Source of the DNA: Methyloglobulus sp. | GTDB taxonomy: Bacteria > Pseudomonadota > Gammaproteobacteria > Methylococcales > Methylomonadaceae | Assembly: GCA_013140405.1 (NCBI GenBank) | Contig: JABFSV010000429.1 | Span: 1-18,695 of the forward strand | Direction of reading: 5' to 3' | DNA length: 18,695 bases | Shown here: positions 1 to 9,591 of the stretch, piece after piece | Layout: each line of letters starts with the position of its first letter | How positions within the stretch are numbered: position 1 is the stretch's first letter | Program-made: the position numbers and the translations under genes | The notes under the pieces: model-generated | Databases searched by the model: none | What the model was told of the DNA's origin: nothing | Seen by the model: only the letters and a program-made list of their open reading frames with translations

Positions 1-116
1 CTACAATGACCGTGGATCTAACTCATCCGATGATTAGTTAATTCTATGCTGGCTCGTTCACGAACCTATTCCAAGCGATCATAGATATTCTGAGAGAATA
101 TTTAGCGCTGTGCTGG

Positions 117-578
117 TTGAGTAATGAACCCTTGGAACTGCCAAGATCGGTGGGTTTATTCAGAAAAAACCTGCTGCTTTATTTTGTGGTTGGCTATTTG
201 TTACAAGCCAATATGATTGATGACCCATTCGAGTCACTTTACGAAATCGGCCTACAAATCGTATTCATGCTGATGTTTATTGGCATCATGCTGTTCTTGA
301 ACAAAACGCTTTATGTCTACGTACAAATCACCACCGCATTCATACTTAGCGCAAATATCGTCTCGGCATTTATTGTCCCCGTCATGGTGTGGTTAACCGT
401 CACCGAAGACCCCTATAGTTATTACCTGTTTTTCCTGTTACTGGCCTGGTACTACGCAATCGTGTCTTACATCATCAAACACACCCTGGTCATCAATCTA
501 CCTGCCAGCATGGTTTTGGCCTTATTTTATTTTATCGCCACCTATTTGGGCGCTTTTGCGATTGGGCAAGTAATTTAA
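117..578 (+). CDS. small integral membrane protein, function unknown
   Basis: Predicted inner-membrane protein of about 153 residues, with roughly four hydrophobic segments (about residues 18-32, 45-62, 74-95 and 100-120) and another at the C-terminus. I do not recognise a named domain; the composition and the LELPRS segment ahead of the first helix resemble small uncharacterised Yip1-like membrane proteins of beta/gammaproteobacteria. The start is doubtful. TTG at 117 is the first usable start codon, but it has no clear ribosome binding site, and the frame stays open back to 42 after a stop at 39-41. The upstream translation (NLFQAIIDIL, from 63) looks like genuine protein and follows an ACG codon at 60 where an ATG would fit well. 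The true N-terminus may therefore lie about 19 residues earlier. It is followed 64 bases later by the YigZ-family gene on the same strand. Confidence 0.6.
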   Translation: MSNEPLELPRSVGLFRKNLLLYFVVGYLLQANMIDDPFESLYEIGLQIVFMLMFIGIMLFLNKTLYVYVQITTAFILSANIVSAFIVPVMVWLTVTEDPYSYYLFFLLLAWYYAIVSYIIKHTLVINLPASMVLALFYFIATYLGAFAIGQVI

Positions 579-642
579 CCACAAGCCCCCAATCAACCTA
601 TTTTCAATGGTTTTAATTGCTGTTTGAGCAAGACTTTTCCCC

Positions 643-1218
643 ATGCAAAGCGTCAGATCACAGCACATGATAGAAGACTCGATAAAAAAATCACGTTTTA
701 TCGGCGCGTTGATGCCTTGTCACAATGAATTTGATTTAGCCAATGGCCTTCGGCAATTACAGCTTGCCCACCCAAACGCCAGCCATATCGCTTTTGCCTA
801 CCGGATCAAATCCAACAATGGCTTTACCAGTCGGTTTAACGATGCGGGCGAACCCAGTGGGACAGCCGGAAAACCAATTTTCCAGCATCTGGAGGGTAAG
901 GAATTGATTAATGTATTGCTTGCCGTAATCCGTTATTTTGGCGGCATCAAGCTAGGTGCGGGAGGATTGACCCGGGCTTATGGCAATACTGCCAAACGGG
1001 TAATTGAAACGGCAGAGTTATTCCCCTATATTGAATTTGTGGAACAACGCCTGACTTTGGATTACAAACAGCTACAAACGTTTGAGCATCAATTGAAAAA
1101 GCTGGACGGCGAAATTACAGCCCAGAACTTTGCCGAGCAAATTCACCTGACTATACAACTGCCAAAAGATAACCTAAAGGTATTGTCTGAGGAGTTTTCT
1201 GGACTGTATTCGCCGTAA
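643..1218 (+). CDS. YigZ/IMPACT family protein
   Basis: Member of the YigZ/YvyE/IMPACT family (UPF0029), cytosolic proteins linked in eukaryotes to translation control; the bacterial role is poorly defined. The family hallmarks are clear: SIKKSRFIG (residues 13-21), DAGEPSGTAGKPI (67-79) and VIRYFGGIKLGAGGLTRAY (95-113), which together form the conserved N-terminal IMPACT domain. The rest (about 135-191) matches the smaller C-terminal ferredoxin-like domain by position. At 191 residues it is slightly shorter than the usual 200 or so, mostly at the N-terminus, where family members often carry a few more residues before KSRF. ATG at 643 is the first in frame and has only a weak upstream purine stretch (agcaag). 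It ends two bases before the stop of the convergent membrane-protein gene. Family assignment is secure; function is not. Confidence 0.9.
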   Translation: MQSVRSQHMIEDSIKKSRFIGALMPCHNEFDLANGLRQLQLAHPNASHIAFAYRIKSNNGFTSRFNDAGEPSGTAGKPIFQHLEGKELINVLLAVIRYFGGIKLGAGGLTRAYGNTAKRVIETAELFPYIEFVEQRLTLDYKQLQTFEHQLKKLDGEITAQNFAEQIHLTIQLPKDNLKVLSEEFSGLYSP

Positions 1219-1220
1219 CA

Positions 1221-1940
1221 TCATGACCTTTCAAAAAAATTTTTGTACGTCACGAACATAAATGCCGAGGTCAGCACATATAAAACGGGGGTCAACCACG
1301 GCGTTATTTCAGTACACAAAATAGCTTCGAATACTAGAAATGCCAGCGTTTTATAGTACGCTTCCTTTTGCTTTGCAGACTCTTGTCTGCCTACTTCCTT
1401 GGCTTGGCTCCAACTGTAATCCTTGAATAACATCAATGGATAACTGTACCAACTGGCAAAAGTGGCTAACATCAATAAAGTGAAGATCAAGGAAATATTA
1501 GCATAGCCATACAACCAGATAGCCAGTTCACGGCTGTCCCTACCTCTTAGGTTTTGGGAGGTGAATTGCCAATCAAAGAAAAAATAGCTGATCATGTCAA
1601 TCTGGCCGTTGAGAATATTGGCCAGCGCAGAAAATATAAACCAGCACAGGACAATCATAAGCCCCATGATAATGGCTAACGGCAAACTTTTTTTAATCGC
1701 CCAAGCAAAACCGACTGACCCCGTATCTGAATGTTTCATATCGTTATATTTTGCCACCCCAACACCCACAAACAGGGAAACAACGGCAGAAAAAATCCCC
1801 AGGGCGTACGATATTCTGCCGACGCATAAGATTACCGCCACAAACAAGGTATAACCTACCCAAACCCAAGGATCACGGCGTATAAACAATAGGCATTTTC
1901 GTAACCAATCGCTGAATTTAGTTTTGTTATATATGCTCAC
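1221..1940 (-). CDS. multi-pass membrane protein, function unknown
   Basis: Predicted 239-residue inner-membrane protein with about five to six hydrophobic helices (around residues 27-45, 48-64, 87-112, 144-168, 198-212 and 213-230) separated by charged loops. The layout resembles BPSS1780-type or DUF2189-like membrane proteins found in many proteobacteria, but I see no diagnostic motif and do not assign a family. The start codon is GTG (complement of 1938-1940). It overlaps the trpS stop in the arrangement GTGA, which implies translational coupling with trpS. The gene is therefore the second cistron of a trpS operon, although nothing in the sequence suggests a role in tryptophan metabolism. 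The stop faces that of the YigZ-family gene with almost no space between them. Confidence 0.75.
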   Translation of the reverse strand: MSIYNKTKFSDWLRKCLLFIRRDPWVWVGYTLFVAVILCVGRISYALGIFSAVVSLFVGVGVAKYNDMKHSDTGSVGFAWAIKKSLPLAIIMGLMIVLCWFIFSALANILNGQIDMISYFFFDWQFTSQNLRGRDSRELAIWLYGYANISLIFTLLMLATFASWYSYPLMLFKDYSWSQAKEVGRQESAKQKEAYYKTLAFLVFEAILCTEITPWLTPVLYVLTSAFMFVTYKNFFERS

Positions 1941-2950
1941 AATGAAATCCTGCTAATTCCTACGGCTTTACGTAATTTCTGGATAAAAGGACTGCTGATT
2001 GCCCGTGCTTTTCTCGCACCTTCCAGCAATTGTTCTTCAATATGGTCGGGTTTTTCCATCAAGGCATCATAACGTTCACGTGCTGGCGCAATGTGTTCGT
2101 TAATATGCTCAAACAATACCTGCTTCATTTCACCCCAGCCGATGCCTTCGGCGTAACGTTGTCGTATCTGTTCGACTTCTTCTGCTGTGGCGAAAGACTG
2201 ATAGATGCTGAATAAGGTACAACCTTCGGTTTCTTTCGGTTCGCCAGGCTCCAAGGAATTTGTTTTGATCTTGTTAATCAGCTTCCTCAGCTTCTTCTCA
2301 GGCTCAAACAAAGGGATCGTGTTATTGTAACTTTTGCTCATTTTGCGGCCATCAAGACCCAACAAGGTCGCGCCTTTCTCATCAAGAACAGCTTCCGGGA
2401 GCGTGAAATGTTCACCATAAATATGGTTGAATCGCCCACCAATATCCCTAGCCATTTCAATATGTTGAACTTGATCTCGACCTACAGGAACTTTATTGGC
2501 ATTAAACATTAATATATCCGCAGCCATCAAGATTGGGTAACTGAACAATCCCATCGTAATGCCTTTATCTGGATCTTGCTCGCCACCTTGTTCGTTGTCT
2601 GCAACAGCTGCTTTATAAGCATGCGATCGGTTCATCAAGCCCTTGGCAGTCACGCAAGTCAGCATCCAGGTCAGTTCCAAAATCTCAGGCACGTCTGACT
2701 GCCGGTAAAACACCGCGTTATTCGTATCCAATCCCAAAGCCAGCCACGTCGCGGCAATTTCTAGGCTGGAGCGTCGCACCCGTTCCGGCTCTTGGCATTT
2801 AATTAAGGCGTGGTAATCAGCCAAGAAATAAAAAGGTTGTGCGTTTAGGTCTTTACTGGCGGCAATAGCCGGTCTTATCGCCCCTACATAGTTGCCCAAA
2901 TGAGGGGTTCCGGTGGTGGTGATACCTGTCAATACGATTGCTTTGCTCAT
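1937..2950 (-). CDS. trpS: tryptophanyl-tRNA synthetase
   Basis: Class Ic aminoacyl-tRNA synthetase that charges tRNA-Trp with tryptophan in the cytosol. The HIGH-equivalent signature is TPHLGNY (residues 15-21) and the KMSKS loop is [10 protein letters not shown] (201-210), both in the expected places of the Rossmann fold. Length (337 residues) matches bacterial TrpS, about 330-340. The tract [20 protein letters not shown] (111-130) lies between the two signatures, in a region that varies among bacterial TrpS proteins. ATG at 2950 gives the typical N-terminus, with the ATP-binding segment starting almost at once. It overlaps the following membrane-protein gene by four bases. The 182 bases upstream, to the end of the ABC transporter gene, are AT-rich and presumably carry the promoter, but I could not identify a convincing -35/-10 pair. 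Confidence 0.97.
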   Translation of the reverse strand: MSKAIVLTGITTTGTPHLGNYVGAIRPAIAASKDLNAQPFYFLADYHALIKCQEPERVRRSSLEIAATWLALGLDTNNAVFYRQSDVPEILELTWMLTCVTAKGLMNRSHAYKAAVADNEQGGEQDPDKGITMGLFSYPILMAADILMFNANKVPVGRDQVQHIEMARDIGGRFNHIYGEHFTLPEAVLDEKGATLLGLDGRKMSKSYNNTIPLFEPEKKLRKLINKIKTNSLEPGEPKETEGCTLFSIYQSFATAEEVEQIRQRYAEGIGWGEMKQVLFEHINEHIAPARERYDALMEKPDHIEEQLLEGARKARAISSPFIQKLRKAVGISRISL

Positions 2951-3132
2951 GAGTTTTTCTTTAATCTCTTCTTATTATTGGTCGGGTTTTCCCTTTAAAC
3001 TTCGACTTTGCTCAAGTGTAACAGCTTATTTCAAGGTGTCTATGCCACTCTATTTTTTGATCGAATTTTATGAAAACCACATTTGTGAATACTTAGTTAT
3101 TGTGGAGCCCATTAATCATGGTGCCTTAAACT

Positions 3133-3858
3133 CTATTTCAATGCTGGATAGTCATGCAAAAGCTGTTGCCTAAAGGTTTCGATGGCTTGTTCATCATCGC
3201 GCTCACTTCGAGGAATGGGCACTGCCATGTCAGCGATAACCTTCATCGGCGCGGCAGCCAGAAAAACAATGCGGTCAGCAAGCGCAATCGCTTCCCGCAA
3301 GTCATGGGTGACAAACAAGACGGTGTGAGGCCGCTGTTGCCACAAGGTTATCAATAAGCTCCTGACCTGCCTTGCAGTTGGCGCATCCAGGGATACAAAA
3401 GGCTCATCCATCAGCAACATATCGGGATTAGTGGCAAAACCCCGAATAATCGCCACCCTTCGGCTCATGCCCAGGGAAAGTCGTTCAGGGTAAACGTGTT
3501 GAAATTGGGTAAGCTGCATCACTTCCAGCAAGGCATCAATATTTTCTGAAGATGAGTTATCCTCAATTGCCAGCTCGATGTTTTCCCTGACGGTACGCCA
3601 AGGCAATAAGCGCGGATTTTGAAAGACATAACCTATTTTTGGATGAGTTTGGTGCTGCTTAAAGTTAACACTGCCCTCATAATCACGGTCAAGATCAGCA
3701 ATAATATTCAACAAAGTCGTTTTGCCGCAGCCGGACGGCCCCACCAAACACACAAATTCACCGGACTGCAACAATAACTGGAGCTCAGCTATCGCTAAAT
3801 GATGTCCGGCGCGGCCTTTAGCCGGATACATTTTGCTTTTAATGTCGATAGCTATCAT
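3133..3858 (-). CDS. ABC importer ATP-binding protein (NitT/TauT type)
   Basis: Cytosolic ATPase subunit of a binding-protein-dependent importer of the nitrate/sulfonate/taurine (NitT/TauT; SsuB/TauB/NrtD-like) class. Walker A is GPSGCGKTT (residues 40-48), the Q-loop is VFQNPRLLPW (78-87), Walker B is MLLMDEP with Glu152, and the H-loop is VTHD (His185). The signature motif is unusual: LSLGM (127-131) instead of the standard LSGGM, with the rest (SRRVAIIRG) normal. I have an impression that a subgroup of this family shares that substitution, so it is probably not inactivating. It is the third gene of a three-gene operon, with 15 bases between it and the permease gene. Substrate cannot be read from this subunit. 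Confidence 0.92.
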   Translation of the reverse strand: MIAIDIKSKMYPAKGRAGHHLAIAELQLLLQSGEFVCLVGPSGCGKTTLLNIIADLDRDYEGSVNFKQHQTHPKIGYVFQNPRLLPWRTVRENIELAIEDNSSSENIDALLEVMQLTQFQHVYPERLSLGMSRRVAIIRGFATNPDMLLMDEPFVSLDAPTARQVRSLLITLWQQRPHTVLFVTHDLREAIALADRIVFLAAAPMKVIADMAVPIPRSERDDEQAIETFRQQLLHDYPALK

Positions 3859-3873
3859 CGTAAGTAGTTTAAG

Positions 3874-4623
3874 TCAGCGCCGCCAGCGTTGCGCCTTGGT
3901 GTCCAAAGGCTTTAAGACCAGCAATTCCAGCATTTGAATCACGGCAACAAAAGCAATGGTATAAGCTAAAATACTGGCGACATCAAACAGTTGAAAAAAC
4001 AAATGTAGCTGGTAACCCATGCCGTTACTGCGCCCCAGCAATTCAACGACCAGAATGATTTTCCAAACCAATGCCAGACCCGAACGGGTCGCACCCATGA
4101 TGTAGGGATACAATTGCGGCCAGACCACATGTAATAAGGTTTTACGCTTGCCGAAACGATAACTGCGGGCCATCTCCAGTAAATCCTGATCCAAAGCGCG
4201 AGCGCCCTCCCTGATGGTGACTATCACATTGGGCAGCTTGTTGATGACAACCGCCAATATCGCCGCCGATTCTGTCAAGCCAAACCAGACATAGCATAAA
4301 ATAATGGTGACCAGCGCCGGAATACTCAGAAAAATAATCAGCCAATTATCGAAGAAGGCATCCAGTTTTTTGTTGCGCCCTAATACGATCCCGATAGCGC
4401 AACCCAACAGCATTGCAATGCTGAAACTAACAATCAATCTAAGTAATGTTACGCCTAAATGATACGGGATTTGCCCACTTAAACAACCTTGCCAGAAGAC
4501 ATTGCCTACAACTAACGGTGCCGGTAGGTTATTGCTGTTCAGGTAAACAGCCAAAAGCTGCCACACAGCTAACAAAACCAGCAAAGATAGTCCAGGTACA
4601 GCTGTTCTCAAGCTAATCAACAC
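3874..4623 (-). CDS. ABC importer permease (NitT/TauT type)
   Basis: Integral inner-membrane permease of the binding-protein-dependent transport family (BPD_transp_1; SsuC/TauC-like), 249 residues with about six membrane helices. The EAA loop that docks on the ATPase is visible as EGARALDQDLLEMARSYRFG followed by the conserved PQLYPYIMGATRSGLALVWK stretch (roughly residues 138-190). The start codon is GTG (complement of 4621-4623), four bases after the stop of the binding-protein gene, so translation is probably coupled. Size and hydropathy fit the family. Its partner ATPase and binding protein are the flanking genes. The absence of nearby monooxygenase genes (ssuD, tauD) or nitrate reductase genes means sulfonate, taurine or nitrate import should not be assumed. 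Confidence 0.92.
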   Translation of the reverse strand: MLISLRTAVPGLSLLVLLAVWQLLAVYLNSNNLPAPLVVGNVFWQGCLSGQIPYHLGVTLLRLIVSFSIAMLLGCAIGIVLGRNKKLDAFFDNWLIIFLSIPALVTIILCYVWFGLTESAAILAVVINKLPNVIVTIREGARALDQDLLEMARSYRFGKRKTLLHVVWPQLYPYIMGATRSGLALVWKIILVVELLGRSNGMGYQLHLFFQLFDVASILAYTIAFVAVIQMLELLVLKPLDTKAQRWRR

Positions 4624-4627
4624 AGCA

Positions 4628-5584
4628 TCAATCTTGTGACCAAAATGTTCCCGGTTGCAGGTGTTCGGATTTTCCGGTTAGTTGATTATTGCTCACAGTC
4701 CGCAATAGGGTATAGATACGTTCAGCCACTTGTTGTTCCGGGATGCCCGATTGCATAACATTGCCTTCACAGTATCGCTGGCGAAGTTTGGCTTGTGTAG
4801 TCACATCATCGGCTTGGGTTAAGGGGATGACTTTTTGCCAATCAGGTTCGGAGGCGCATAGCAACTGCTTCGCTTTTTTACTGGACTGGAAAAAACTATC
4901 CAGTACTTTTTTGTGGCTATCAGCCCAGCTTTGCTTGAACACATAGCCCAATGTGGGGATATTTTCTTGAATGCCCAAGCCTTTTAATATGCCTTTGCCA
5001 TCAATCAATTGGCGATAACCTTGCGCTTCTAATTTAGCACCAAAATGCCAATAATTAAGCGCTGCATCTACACGCCCCTGTTTAAGTTGTTCATTAATCA
5101 GTGGCGGCGCACCAAACACTTTTTCTACCGAAGCATTCAAATCCAATTGTTCTTCTTGAGCCAGCGCCTGTAACAATAACCAGTTTTTATCCAACTCACC
5201 CCCGGCAATCCCCAAGCGTTTGCCTTTGAGGTCTTTGACAGCATGAATAGCACTGTTTCTCTGCACCATCAATGCGCCCGAAGTGGTCGAATACGGATAA
5301 AAAGTAAAATCAGCCCCGTCCGACCGCATCCTTGACACCCAAATCCAGTCGGAAACGATGATGTCCACCGCGCCAGACTGTAAGGCTATTTTTCCTGCTT
5401 CCGTTGTGGCAACGGGATGCGTTTCTACTTTAAAATCAATGTCTTTAGTCTGACCCTGCAAAACAGACAATTCCCAAGCCAAGGTACCCGTGGCCTGAAC
5501 ACCAATCCGTATGGTCGTTTTATCTGATGCGAAGCCGTTAATTGTTAAAAGAAAAAAACCAAGCAGTAATACGCAATATTTCAT
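4628..5584 (-). CDS. ABC importer periplasmic substrate-binding protein
   Basis: Exported solute-binding protein of the NMT1/SsuA/TauA-like superfamily, 318 residues. Residues 1-20 form a signal peptide (hydrophobic core LLLGFFLLT, likely cleavage near FAS), with no lipobox. The mature protein begins TTIRIGVQATGTLAWELSVL, the first beta-strand and ligand-binding loop of this family, and contains the hinge-type segments VDIIVSDWIWVSR (about 73-85) and KGKRLGIAGG (about 120-129). It is the first gene of the importer operon, with ATG at 5584. The ligand is unknown: NitT/TauT homologues carry sulfonates, nitrate, pyrimidine precursors, riboflavin and others, and no catabolic gene lies alongside. 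The groEL terminator at 5708-5732 sits between this gene and groEL, so the operon needs its own promoter in 5585-5700; I could not pick one with confidence. Confidence 0.9.
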   Translation of the reverse strand: MKYCVLLLGFFLLTINGFASDKTTIRIGVQATGTLAWELSVLQGQTKDIDFKVETHPVATTEAGKIALQSGAVDIIVSDWIWVSRMRSDGADFTFYPYSTTSGALMVQRNSAIHAVKDLKGKRLGIAGGELDKNWLLLQALAQEEQLDLNASVEKVFGAPPLINEQLKQGRVDAALNYWHFGAKLEAQGYRQLIDGKGILKGLGIQENIPTLGYVFKQSWADSHKKVLDSFFQSSKKAKQLLCASEPDWQKVIPLTQADDVTTQAKLRQRYCEGNVMQSGIPEQQVAERIYTLLRTVSNNQLTGKSEHLQPGTFWSQD

Positions 5585-5700
5585 GAGCTGACTAAAGTAC
5601 AGGTTAAACTGAAGCCCATTTTATCCATTCACCCGCTTTTAAGCGAAAATGTTTCGACAATCTTTTTGATGTGTTGTTGTAGCTGGACTACGCAAGTCAT

Positions 5701-5736
5701 AAAAAAACCCGACTGTTGTAACAACAGTCGGGTTTT
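5701..5736 (-). terminator. strong Rho-independent terminator of groES-groEL
   Basis: A perfect 11-base-pair stem, CCCGACTGTTG (5708-5718) with CAACAGTCGGG (5722-5732), closes a three-base loop (TAA). On the groEL strand it is followed by seven T residues (complement of 5701-5707). The other strand also has a run of four Ts and then more, so the structure could act in both directions, although no + strand gene is seen just upstream. It lies 36 bases beyond the groEL stop and separates the chaperonin operon from the ABC importer genes. Confidence 0.93.
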
Positions 5737-5771
5737 GATTTTACAGCTAAGGCTATATAAAAGCAGCGTGA

Positions 5772-7427
<1,656 letters not shown>

Positions 7428-7486
7428 TTATTCCTTTGTGATTATATTGATACGAGAAAAGCTAATACAACGTTAAACAATCAGGA

Positions 7487-7774
7487 TTAGCCCAAAATGC
7501 CCATGATGTCTTCTTCACGCATAACGATAAGGTCTTCGCCATCGACTTTCACTTCGTTACCGGCGTATTTGCCAAACAACACTTTATCGCCAACTTTGAC
7601 TTCCAAAGCGCGTACTTGACCGTTATCTAGTTGCTTGCCGCCACCTATAGCCAACACCATACCTTGGCTGGGTTTTTCTGCCGCAGAACCTGGCAATACG
7701 ATGCCACCTGCTGTTTTGGTTTCTTCTTCCAGGCGTTTGACGATCACTCTGTCATGTAACGGACGTATATTCAT
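7487..7774 (-). CDS. groS: co-chaperonin GroES (10 kDa)
   Basis: Seven-membered lid of the GroEL folding chamber. The 95-residue protein is full length: N-terminal [14 protein letters not shown], the mobile loop [17 protein letters not shown] (about residues 20-36) that contacts GroEL, the roof-forming segment around KQLDNGQ (48-54), and the C-terminal [11 protein letters not shown] at 7774 has a good ribosome binding site (AGGAG about seven bases upstream on the - strand). It is the first gene of the heat-shock operon, 38 bases downstream of a perfect CIRCE inverted repeat and its overlapping promoter. Confidence 0.99.
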   Translation of the reverse strand: MNIRPLHDRVIVKRLEEETKTAGGIVLPGSAAEKPSQGMVLAIGGGKQLDNGQVRALEVKVGDKVLFGKYAGNEVKVDGEDLIVMREEDIMGILG

Positions 7775-7812
7775 AATATCTCCTAAGGGTTAAATAAAGG
7801 GTTTGTGCGTTA

Positions 7813-7839
7813 TTAGCACTCGCTAGTCATGAGTGCTAA
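7813..7839 (-). promoter_or_regulatory. CIRCE operator (HrcA binding site)
   Basis: A perfect match to the CIRCE consensus: TTAGCACTC (7813-7821), nine bases of spacer, GAGTGCTAA (7831-7839). In known systems the heat-labile repressor HrcA binds this inverted repeat and GroEL feeds back by stabilising HrcA. It sits between the groES promoter and the groES start, overlapping the last base of the -10 box, as expected for repression by occlusion. hrcA itself is not in the window. Confidence 0.97.
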
Positions 7840-7866
7840 TAATAATGAGCTTTTGCAGTCTGTCAA
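7839..7866 (-). promoter_or_regulatory. sigma70-like promoter of groES-groEL
   Basis: Reading the - strand, a perfect -35 box TTGACA (complement of 7861-7866) is followed after 16 bases by TATTAT (complement of 7839-7844), which matches five of six -10 positions. The CIRCE element begins at the last base of the -10 box and covers the expected transcription start. The arrangement supports a housekeeping-sigma promoter controlled by HrcA rather than a sigma32-only promoter. Confidence 0.75.
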
Positions 7867-7912
7867 GTTCTTTGGCATCATCACACGCTTTATCGACATC
7901 AATTAAAGTTTA

Positions 7913-8659
7913 ATGAACGACAACCAACTGCTACGTTATAGCCGCCAAATCATGTTGCCCCAATGCGATATAGCTGGACAACAAAAACTGCTTTCTGCCC
8001 GTATTCTCATTGTTGGCGCTGGTGGTTTAGGCTCTCCGGCGGCTATGTACCTAGCCGCTGGAGGTGTCGGTCACATCGCCATTTATGATAATGACGTGGT
8101 TGATTTGTCCAATTTACAACGGCAGATTGCCCATCACACTGACGATGTGGGGATGGATAAGGTAATTTCAACCCGTAACACACTCAAGCAATTAAATCCC
8201 GATGTGAAGGTAACGGCTGTTAAGCAAAGATTGCAAGGTGAACAGCTTGATGAAGAAGTCAAAAAGGCGGATGTGGTTTTGGATTGCAGCGATAATTTTG
8301 CAACGCGGTTTGCAATCAATAAGGCCTGTGTGATCTTTCAGAAGCCCCTGGTTTCTGGTGCGGCTATTCGCTTTGAAGGGCAGATATCGGTCTTCACGCC
8401 GAACTTTAATGATAGCCCGTGCTACAACTGCTTATACAAAGATGAAGGGGATGAAAATCTCAACTGCGCGACCAATGGCGTAATAGCACCCATTACTGGA
8501 ATTGTAGGTAGCATCCAGGCATTGGAGGCAATGAAAATCATCCTAAGCGCAGGGGAATGCCTAACGGGAAGATTGTTGCTGATTGACGGCTTAACCATGA
8601 ACATCAAAACCATGCGTTTCAAAAAAAATCCAGGCTGCCCAACTTGCGGCAACCTGTAG
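7913..8659 (+). CDS. moeB: HesA/MoeB/ThiF family adenylyltransferase, likely MoeB
   Basis: E1-like enzyme that uses ATP to adenylate the C-terminal Gly-Gly of a small sulfur-carrier protein (MoaD in molybdopterin synthesis, or ThiS in thiamine synthesis). The 248 residues show YSRQ (9-12), the nucleotide-binding GAGGLGS (35-41), DLSNLQRQ (64-71), VVLDCSDN (121-128) and two zinc-binding CxxC pairs at Cys170/Cys173 and Cys242/Cys245. Cys185 sits in LNCATNGVIAP at the position of the conserved cysteine segment of this family. Overall order and length fit MoeB and ThiF equally; no moaD, moaE or thiS lies nearby, so the MoeB name is a best guess. It is divergent from groES, starting 74 bases past CIRCE, and has only a weak ribosome binding site. 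Confidence 0.88.
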   Translation: MNDNQLLRYSRQIMLPQCDIAGQQKLLSARILIVGAGGLGSPAAMYLAAGGVGHIAIYDNDVVDLSNLQRQIAHHTDDVGMDKVISTRNTLKQLNPDVKVTAVKQRLQGEQLDEEVKKADVVLDCSDNFATRFAINKACVIFQKPLVSGAAIRFEGQISVFTPNFNDSPCYNCLYKDEGDENLNCATNGVIAPITGIVGSIQALEAMKIILSAGECLTGRLLLIDGLTMNIKTMRFKKNPGCPTCGNL

Positions 8660-8692
8660 AGTGCAATGTCGTTAACCCAACCCGACTTTTAC

Positions 8693-8707
8693 ATCCTGAC
8701 TCAGGAT
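8693..8707. terminator. possible weak hairpin between convergent genes
   Basis: ATCCTG and CAGGAT (8693-8698 and 8702-8707) form a perfect six-pair stem with a three-base loop, placed between the convergent moeB and small membrane-protein genes. There is only a short T run after it on the + strand, so termination is plausible but not strongly supported. Confidence 0.3.
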
Positions 8708-8720
8708 TTACCTGGATTAT

Positions 8721-9041
8721 TCAGATATTTCTTAACAACCCATTATCTAAAATCAATTTAAGGCAATAACAAAGTGACCCAAAAATCAAAGTTAAAAAAA
8801 TATTTTTGACTACCAAATTTGCATTTTCTTTATGTGGTGAATCTAAGTTTTTTGAAAACAAAATAAATTGAGGGAAATATGTGAGTATCCGATTCAGTTT
8901 AATTTGCCTATGATGCTCACTATCAGGAAAATTGAACATAAATCGTGCTAGTGAGAAAAACAATAATACTGAGTAAAAAAGAGTCAAAAGAAATAAAGCT
9001 AAAAATGCTAGTGGCAAAAACAATTTTAATATCATTAGCAT
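8721..9041 (-). CDS. small membrane protein, function unknown
   Basis: Predicted 106-residue protein with a strongly hydrophobic N-terminal helix (about residues 4-33) and a second one near the C-terminus (about 78-98), with a short charged loop between (SEHHRQIKLNR). I do not recognise the family. The region is very AT-rich compared with the flanking moeB and pqq genes. ATG at 9041 lacks a clear ribosome binding site; a second in-frame ATG two codons later is equally possible. A recently acquired or lineage-specific gene is likely. The reading frame could be fortuitous, but the regular hydropathy argues for a real protein. Confidence 0.5.
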   Translation of the reverse strand: MLMILKLFLPLAFLALFLLTLFYSVLLFFSLARFMFNFPDSEHHRQIKLNRILTYFPQFILFSKNLDSPHKENANLVVKNIFLTLIFGSLCYCLKLILDNGLLRNI

Positions 9042-9103
9042 GGGGCTATTTACTATAATCGCTTTGTATCTGAATTGTGTTCGATTTTCGGATAGATCGT
9101 AAA

Positions 9104-9185
9104 GTCCTTCGACAAGCTCAGGACGAACGGTTGATCATTGATTCCGCTCGTGGTGAGCCTGTCGAACCATGACCGGAATCAACCT
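9104..9185. repeat. REP-like inverted repeat pair, copy 1
   Basis: Left arm CCTTCGACAAGCTCAGGACG (from 9107) and a degenerate inverted right arm containing GTGGTGAGCCTGTCGAACC (from 9150) followed by ATGACCGGAATCAAC. It belongs to a dispersed intergenic repeat seen again at 10750-10878 and 14788-14858 in this window. It lies between two small - strand genes. The sequence type (CTTCGACAAGCTCAGG) is familiar from intergenic repeats in many proteobacterial genomes; whether a RAYT transposase mobilises it here is unknown. Confidence 0.75.
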
Positions 9186-9194
9186 TTTAGATTT

Positions 9195-9413
9195 TCAAGC
9201 AGAAGTTTTACTTTTATTAATCTGCTTTTTCACAAAAGCAATGGCCTTTTCTGCCAAATCGTTGACCAAAGACGGGCTGTCCCCATGCGGTTCAGTATCG
9301 CCAAACGGCTTTCCGTCTTTTTGCGCGAATTTATAAATGAAATAACCCAGCGGCGCAAAAGCCAATGCACCGATCACGATCATTGCCAAAAAAAGTCCTG
9401 TTACATCGCCCAT
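9195..9413 (-). CDS. small single-pass membrane protein, function unknown
   Basis: Predicted 72-residue protein with one N-terminal membrane helix (about residues 6-28, LFLAMIVIGALAFAPLGYFI) and a charged cytosolic or periplasmic tail ending in a Lys-rich helix (VKKQINKSKTSA). The start is well supported: GAGGAGG lies a few bases upstream of ATG at 9413 on the - strand. A + strand reading frame covers the same region but lacks such a signal and has protein-unlike composition. The gene is divergent from pqqA, with about 230 bases between the two starts. No function can be assigned. Confidence 0.7.
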   Translation of the reverse strand: MGDVTGLFLAMIVIGALAFAPLGYFIYKFAQKDGKPFGDTEPHGDSPSLVNDLAEKAIAFVKKQINKSKTSA

Positions 9414-9591
9414 GATGCCTCCTCAGCGCCTGTTTGTTTGAATTTTTTAATGTTTAGGCGAGTCCTGATGATACTCTTTTCTAACAAAAAATAAAGCGGC
9501 CTTTTCTGCCTCAAAGCCATTGAATATAGCGAGTTTAAGCGGCCTTATTTCAACAGTTGCGAAAACAAATAGTTCGTCGTATACTTCAAGT

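Noticed and set aside
2..41. Possible C-terminal ends of an upstream gene (two frames stop at 35-37 and 39-41)
   Set aside because: Only about twelve residues are visible and neither frame is recognisable, so no partial gene is called.
2913..3173. + strand frame of 86 codons in the trpS upstream spacer
   Set aside because: It begins inside trpS, ends inside the ABC ATPase gene, lacks a ribosome binding site and is most likely chance.
5585..5700. tRNA or small RNA gene between groEL and the ABC operon
   Set aside because: Only a short palindrome CGCTTTTAAGCG is present; no cloverleaf or other RNA fold could be drawn.
9138..9494. + strand reading frame of 118 codons over the small membrane-protein gene
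   Set aside because: It starts inside a REP-like repeat; the - strand frame has a strong Shine-Dalgarno sequence and a sensible membrane helix.
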